Shown here: piece after piece, positions 62,164 to 64,000 of the stretch
Numbering within the stretch: the stretch's first letter is position 1
Layout of the letters: every line of letters starts with the position of its first letter
From: Chromobotia macracanthus
Lineage: Eukaryota; Chordata; Actinopteri; Cypriniformes; Botiidae
NCBI GenBank assembly: GCA_036877525.1
Contig: JAZGTH010000015.1
Location: forward strand, 7,835,001-7,899,000
Reading direction: 5' to 3'
Length of the DNA: 64,000 nucleotides
Made by a program: the position numbers and the translations under genes
The notes under the pieces: generated by a model
What the model was told of the DNA's origin: nothing
Database searches by the model: none
Seen by the model: the letters and a program-made list of their open reading frames with translations, nothing else

Positions 62164-63136
62164 ATGTTTATTACATTTGTATACAGCATGTTCAAACTAG
62201 GATGTAAACCATTGCAAGATGATTATTTAAAATGACTTGATTTATGAAAGGGTTTGCCTTTTGGCAGTGGTCTGTTCTGATAAAGGTGAAAAAGTCATTT
62301 GATCAGCAGCGCTTTTGTATTTGTGTTGTAAATAGTTTATAGGATAATGATGTTAAAAGTTTTTTTTTACACATCTTTACTGTAAGATAAAAAACACTGA
62401 ATGTGGCGTCTTTTGTATTAGGTCACACCTGTCATGTTTATTTTTTTGACGCTTGTAATATATGTGTAATTATGTAGTGAAATAGTTCTGCATCTAACGT
62501 TTTATATAACAACTGTACAAAAGTTCAGTTCTGGTTATCTTACTACTAACTGGCAAATTAAAGTCAGAATTTAAAGGCTGTATCACTGAGAGGGGCACTT
62601 TATAGTGTTTGTTATTTTAGTCCTCCTATATAATACACTGTAATCATTCAGAGATGTGAAAATAAGGTCATCTCTTTTAGGTTTGCAGTTATATTTGCAT
62701 CTCGGAATAACGTCACTAAATGTTACAAGCATTTCACCCAGTAAAAGATACTGGCGATTTAACAAATAAGAGTCCTTTAATTTTTATTTATTTTTATGTA
62801 AGTGATGACGTTATTCAGGATTTGCACATGAAAATGATGATCGACTCAATCTGGTTTCCATTACTTGTCCCTTCGTAATGCATTAAGACCGATGTTCTCG
62901 ATGGTGAAAATGTAACGTGGGCGCAACAATAACTAAATGAAATGGTAAGAAATGGTGTCTGTCAGGAGAATCCTTTGCTCTAGAGAATGGACATCAAGTC
63001 CACATACAACTGCAATAACAAGAATAATCTGGAATATGACAGCACGACCAGGATTACTGGTTGACCATCGCTTGTCCTTATTAATGAGGTTTAAAAAATT
63101 ACTCATAGCTTAGCCTTTCTATTTGGTGCAAATAAA
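62164..63136 (+). other. adnp2 3' UTR (probable extent)
   Basis: AT-rich sequence after the adnp2 stop codon. Candidate polyA signals are ATTAAA at 62557-62562 and AATAAA at 63131-63136. No coding sequence seen. Confidence 0.5.
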
Positions 63137-63855
63137 CTGATAAAGATGCTGACCATTAAGAAGTAATCATTTTGTTTACTTAGTGTACAATTAAAAATAT
63201 AACGCATATATAAAAATATAAAATCATATGTTGCATAGGTGAAGTGTCTGATGTTTCTGTACAGGAAAAAGAAATGGTATAAAACTCCTACAGATAAATG
63301 GCTTGTATTAATATATACACGCTACAACAGCCTGCTGTTCTTGTGTTTATATATTCAGTCATTTTGTCCTACAGTCCTCAACACTAGGTCAGCCTGACTT
63401 TTTGATACAGCCAAGGGGACAGTGTTTGTGTAAGAACTCTGAACAACATTGTCGACAAAGCAGTGACTGACTTATGATGTCAACTCAGAGATCCCTGCCT
63501 ACAATGTTCAGATATCCAAAGTAGGATTCTTTCTCCATTCAAATTGAATCCCCATATCTTCATATCAATAAGCATATCACATGCTTTTCTCAGTATTGTA
63601 CCAAACTGTCTATTCTCAAATCTGTAAGGTATCAATACCAAATGTTATTATAGATAGCCATATATTGTATGAGAGTCCTATATAGACTACAAAAGGCTGA
63701 TGGACAGAATCATACTAACTTTTGGAAGCATACACATGCTTTTGGAAGCATACACATTTACAGTTGCATGATTATACAGGTAAAACTCACACGCTTGATG
63801 GAGCTTTGCTTCATGCGTAACAGGCAAAACCTTCTACAGCAAAAAAGAAACCAGT
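63137..63855. other. Flanking DNA, no gene seen
   Basis: AT-rich sequence without a recognised gene. A short direct duplication of CTTTTGGAAGCATACACAT lies at 63718-63757. Confidence 0.6.
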
Positions 63856-63999
63856 TTAGTTAGGAGTATTTGGGTTAGCAGTTTGGGTAGCCCTGCACAT
63901 TCCACCAGCACGTCCTCTATACTGTGGTGGTCTCTTCTGATTGCACAGCCTCCTGAACCACTTCCTGAACAGACTATATACTGGGAGGCGTTTTGATGC
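63856..63999 (-). other. Open reading frame running off the window end, unidentified
   Basis: On the reverse strand a frame is open from the window edge for 47 codons to a TAA at 63856-63858. It is basic and Arg-rich (FRKWFRRLCNQKRPPQYRGR) with no start in view. The RPPQYRGRAGG stretch faintly resembles the Arg-rich segments of fish LINE-encoded proteins, but this could equally be chance or the last exon of an unknown gene. Not counted as a real gene. Confidence 0.2.
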
Positions 64000-64000
64000 C

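Noticed and set aside
1..64000. CRISPR array, prophage, operon or other bacterial system
   Set aside because: Introns, SINEs and vertebrate gene content show a nuclear vertebrate genome; no regularly spaced repeats were seen.
1..64000. Functional tRNA, rRNA or known snRNA genes
   Set aside because: The only tRNA-like sequences are the decayed heads of SINE copies in dtnbp1 intron 7; no intact cloverleaf or rRNA segment was recognised by eye.

Overview
This is a vertebrate nuclear genome window: AT-rich, with spliced genes, GT-AG introns, CpG-richer promoters, SINEs and short DNA-transposon relics. Short introns, tRNA-derived SINEs and a terminal-repeat element of the type common in carp-like fishes point to a teleost, probably a cypriniform. 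That placement is inference, and paralogue suffixes (a/b) are not assigned.

Layout: (1) 2-526 (+), the 3' end of atxn1 (ataxin-1), followed by about 5 kb of AT-rich 3' UTR or intergenic DNA. (2) 6222-11475 (-), mylip/IDOL, a FERM-RING E3 ubiquitin ligase with 7 coding exons rebuilt to 467 aa. (3) 12236-24183 (+), dtnbp1 (dysbindin, BLOC-1 subunit), 10 coding exons, 366 aa, head-to-head with mylip. (4) 26531-49376 (-), jarid2, the PRC2 accessory subunit, 18 coding exons, 1196 aa, convergent with dtnbp1. (5) 50-53.2 kb, intergenic DNA in which I see no gene. (6) 53279-54676 (+), a broken D-2-hydroxyacid dehydrogenase gene of the GRHPR type. (7) 54996-57078 (+), a broken Par-6 family gene, best matched to PARD6G. 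(8) 59052-62163 (+), adnp2, 3 coding exons, 908 aa, with its promoter near 58.3-58.6 kb. (9) 62.2-64 kb, 3' UTR and flank, with an unidentified reverse-strand open frame running off the window end.

The order atxn1 - mylip - dtnbp1 - jarid2 and the relative strands match human 6p22.3 (ATXN1-GMPR-MYLIP-DTNBP1-JARID2), except that GMPR is absent. The adjacent pard6g-like pseudogene plus adnp2 match human 18q23. The window therefore joins two vertebrate synteny blocks, with two dying genes at the junction. This fits paralogue loss after the teleost genome duplication, but that is inference.

The genes do not form one pathway. They act in transcriptional repression (atxn1), LDL-receptor-family ubiquitination (mylip), endosome/lysosome-related organelle biogenesis (dtnbp1), Polycomb repression (jarid2) and zinc-finger/homeobox nuclear regulation (adnp2). 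I found no previously undescribed gene system. The most interesting items are the two pseudogenes at the block junction, a transposon-like insertion in the mylip/dtnbp1 shared promoter, an inverted SINE pair in a dtnbp1 intron, and an 81-bp hairpin in jarid2 intron 1.
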